From contig NZ_JADKYZ010000003.1 in the NCBI RefSeq assembly GCF_015354245.1, positions 496,001 to 560,000 on the forward strand: a stretch of DNA of 64,000 nucleotides, given 5' to 3'. The position numbers were made by a program, and so were the translations under genes. Source of the DNA: Diaphorobacter caeni. Lineage in GTDB: Bacteria; Pseudomonadota; Gammaproteobacteria; Burkholderiales; Burkholderiaceae_C. Below, in pieces: positions 62,201-64,000 of this stretch (the first letter of the stretch is position 1; the number at the start of each line of letters is the position of its first letter). The notes below the pieces were generated by a model. It was not told where the DNA came from, made no database searches, and saw only the letters and a list, made by a program, of their open reading frames with translations.

Positions 62201-62656
62201 ATGAAATGCCCCTTCTGCGGTCACCCGGAAACCCAGGTTTCGGAAACCCGTGTGTCCGAAGATGGGGATTTCATTCGCCGCCGCCGCCGCTGCGCGGCGT
62301 GTGACAAGCGCTTCACCACTTATGAGCGCCCCGAGGTCAACTTCCCGGCCATCGTCAAGAAGGACGGCCGGCGCGTGGAGTTTGACCATCAGAAGCTGCA
62401 CGGATCCTTCAAGCTCGCGCTGCGCAAGCGACCCGTGAGCGTGGAGCAGATCGATTCCGCCATTGAGCGCATCGAAGAGAAGCTGCTCAACCTCGGACAG
62501 CGCGAGGTTCTCTCCGCCCGTCTTGGCGAACTGGTGATGCGCGAGCTCAAAAAGCTCGACAAGGTCGCCTACATCCGTTTTGCAAGCGTCTACCGCAGCT
62601 TTGAAGACATCGATGACTTCCGGGCGCTGGTGGATGAAGTGCGGCCGCAGAAATAG
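62201..62656 (+). CDS. nrdR: Transcriptional repressor NrdR
   Basis: 151 residues. The zinc ribbon has Cys 3, 6, 31 and 34 (MKCPFC, RRCAAC). The ATP-cone domain follows ([32 protein letters not shown]). It represses ribonucleotide reductase genes in response to nucleotide levels. It is likely cotranscribed with glyA. No NrdR boxes were searched outside this unit. Confidence 0.97.
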   Translation: MKCPFCGHPETQVSETRVSEDGDFIRRRRRCAACDKRFTTYERPEVNFPAIVKKDGRRVEFDHQKLHGSFKLALRKRPVSVEQIDSAIERIEEKLLNLGQREVLSARLGELVMRELKKLDKVAYIRFASVYRSFEDIDDFRALVDEVRPQK

Positions 62657-62696
62657 CGCTCCGCACATCCTTCGCTTCGCTTCGCCTCGATTCGAA

Positions 62697-64000
62697 TCAA
62701 TCCAGGCGCTCGATTCGCGCCGCCAATGGCAACGCCAGCGGCTGCTGCGCCGTTCCCTCGCCCACATAGGCGACCAGGGCATCCAGGTCGAGCATGCCGC
62801 CCATGACATCCTTGCCTTCGGTGAACACCGAGAAGTTGTCACCTCCCGTGCTCAAGTAACTCTGGATCGCGATCCGATACGTTTCCGTCATCTGGATCGG
62901 CGCACCATCGAGCCGCATGTCGACAATGCGCTGCCCCGCTGGTCCGCTCAGATCGAAGCCGTAGCTGAAACCGCGTGAGACCTGCAGGATGCGCGGCTGA
63001 GTCACCGTATTCGTCCCGCTTGCGAACTGCTGCTCCAGCAAGCGCTGGATCTGCTCGCCGGTAAAGCTGGCCACGACCAGGTTGTTGCCGAAAGGCAATA
63101 CCGCGTAGAGCTGCCCATAGGTGACCACGCCCGTCGCCGCATCAGGCAGCAGGTCCGCACGCACGCCGCCCGGGTTCGTGAACGCGATCTGCGCTCCGCC
63201 CGATGCGAGATCGTGCGTGGCGTAGAGCATGGAATCCGCCACCAGTCGCCCCAGCACGCGCTCCCCCGCCTTGCCGGGCGTGCGGGATGCGCCGCCCATC
63301 AACACGCCCGAGGCCTGCGCGGCCAGCGGCGCCACCGACGAGTGATAGGTGGAAACCAATTGACTCACTGCGGCATCGGCCCCGAACACGGGAAATTCGG
63401 GCTGCAACGGTACTTTGCCGCTGCCGCTGGCAATGGCCTCCCCCTGCACGATGATCTGCCGCGCCGATTTGTGCATGACCTTGCGTGAGCCTGTGTCCAC
63501 CTTGAGCTGCACCTCGGTGAGCAGGGTTCCGTACCGCCCTGCGCTGGTGAGCAGAAACGGCTTGGACGGATTGACCCGCCGGTAGTCACACAGATACGCT
63601 TGATGCGTATGCCCCGAGATGACGACATCGACATCAGGCGACAGCCTGTCGAGAATCGGCAGGATGTCGCCGGACAGTCCGGCGCAGCTCGCATCCTGCA
63701 GACCGGATGTGGCATAGCCGCCCTCATGGATCAGCACCACGATCACATCCGCGCCCTGTGCCCGCAAAGCGGGAATCAGCCGGTTGGCAGTGTCCGCCTC
63801 GTCCGCGAAACTCAGCCCCGCAACGCCGCTGGGCCGCACCATGCGCGGCGTGGTCCTGAGCGTCATGCCGATGAAGCCCACGCCGATGCGCGCACCGTTT
63901 TCCTCGAAGAATTTCACCCCGGTGCCCTGCAGCAGCGAAGTGCCATCGGCGCGCAGCGTATTGGCCGCAAGAAACGGGAATTGCGCCCCCTTGAACGGCT
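62697..64000 (-). CDS. 5'-nucleotidase / metallophosphoesterase family protein, C-terminal part (cut by window edge)
   Basis: The frame runs off the right edge; 434 codons are visible. The calcineurin-like phosphoesterase domain supplies VVISGHTHQAYLC (His ligands). The 5'-nucleotidase C-terminal domain follows (IAFTNPGGVRADLL, TYGQLYAVLPFGNNLVVASFTGEQIQRLLEQQF, QSYLSTGGDNFSVF). It hydrolyses nucleotides or sugar nucleotides in the periplasm. The N-terminus with its signal peptide lies outside. A methionine at 63917 is internal, not the start. Confidence 0.92.
   Translation of the reverse strand, partial: PFKGAQFPFLAANTLRADGTSLLQGTGVKFFEENGARIGVGFIGMTLRTTPRMVRPSGVAGLSFADEADTANRLIPALRAQGADVIVVLIHEGGYATSGLQDASCAGLSGDILPILDRLSPDVDVVISGHTHQAYLCDYRRVNPSKPFLLTSAGRYGTLLTEVQLKVDTGSRKVMHKSARQIIVQGEAIASGSGKVPLQPEFPVFGADAAVSQLVSTYHSSVAPLAAQASGVLMGGASRTPGKAGERVLGRLVADSMLYATHDLASGGAQIAFTNPGGVRADLLPDAATGVVTYGQLYAVLPFGNNLVVASFTGEQIQRLLEQQFASGTNTVTQPRILQVSRGFSYGFDLSGPAGQRIVDMRLDGAPIQMTETYRIAIQSYLSTGGDNFSVFTEGKDVMGGMLDLDALVAYVGEGTAQQPLALPLAARIERLD

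Overview
The window is GC-rich, gene-dense bacterial chromosome. Its housekeeping blocks (dxr-cdsA-uppS-frr-pyrH-tsf-rpsB; rimP-nusA-infB-rbfA-truB-typA), a Bug-type tripartite tricarboxylate transporter binding protein, and the protein sequences overall point to Burkholderiales, most likely Comamonadaceae (Comamonas or Delftia type). That placement is an inference from gene order and protein character, not a database match. I saw no rRNA, CRISPR array, insertion sequence, prophage or integrase.

Layout. 1-5352 (minus): isoprenoid, phospholipid and translation genes, from the extended -10 promoter of rpsB down to a truncated dxr. 5718-8912 (plus): a FAD-dependent amino-acid oxidoreductase, the NAD(P)HX repair enzyme Nnr and a 59-residue membrane or secreted peptide. 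8970-12050 (minus): cadR followed by an MlaE-like permease, an MCE protein and a lipoprotein. 12091-15774 (plus): a Cd/Zn/Pb P-type ATPase under a CadR operator, then an AraC regulator and a LysE exporter. 15958-21282 (plus): a seven-gene copper-handling cluster (Cys/His-rich protein, His/Gln/Met-rich protein, TolC-type lipoprotein, multicopper oxidase, cupredoxin, DUF411 protein, CusF-like protein). 21393-22988: rnfH and ratA facing away from smpB. 23071-28547 (minus): acyl-CoA genes, CoA transferase, MaoC, a Bug solute-binding protein and an orphan branched-chain-type binding protein. 28760-36989: a complete peptide ABC transporter with an M20 peptidase, and a divergent SxxK serine hydrolase. 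37109-45496 (minus): the nusA-infB operon with a leader terminator. 45563-48819: a thioredoxin-like gene and an SDR plus two c-type cytochromes. 48859-52009: RNase R facing away from three separately terminated tRNA-Leu(CAG) genes. 52174-58944 (minus): a DUF349 protein and a DUF748/AsmA-like envelope protein. 59750-62656 (plus): a lytic transglycosylase, glyA and nrdR. 62697-64000 (minus): a truncated 5'-nucleotidase.

How it fits together. Two metal defences sit side by side: cytoplasmic export of divalent soft metals (CadR and the ATPase) and periplasmic copper oxidation and sequestration. The peptide importer, M20 peptidase and serine hydrolase look like one scavenging unit. Several non-coding signals are worth attention: a dispersed GATCTC-core repeat in intergenic gaps, a 73-bp tandem duplication, paired GCATT/AATGC palindromes between the peptide transporter and the hydrolase, and structured leaders before rimP, rpsB, the lytic transglycosylase and glyA.
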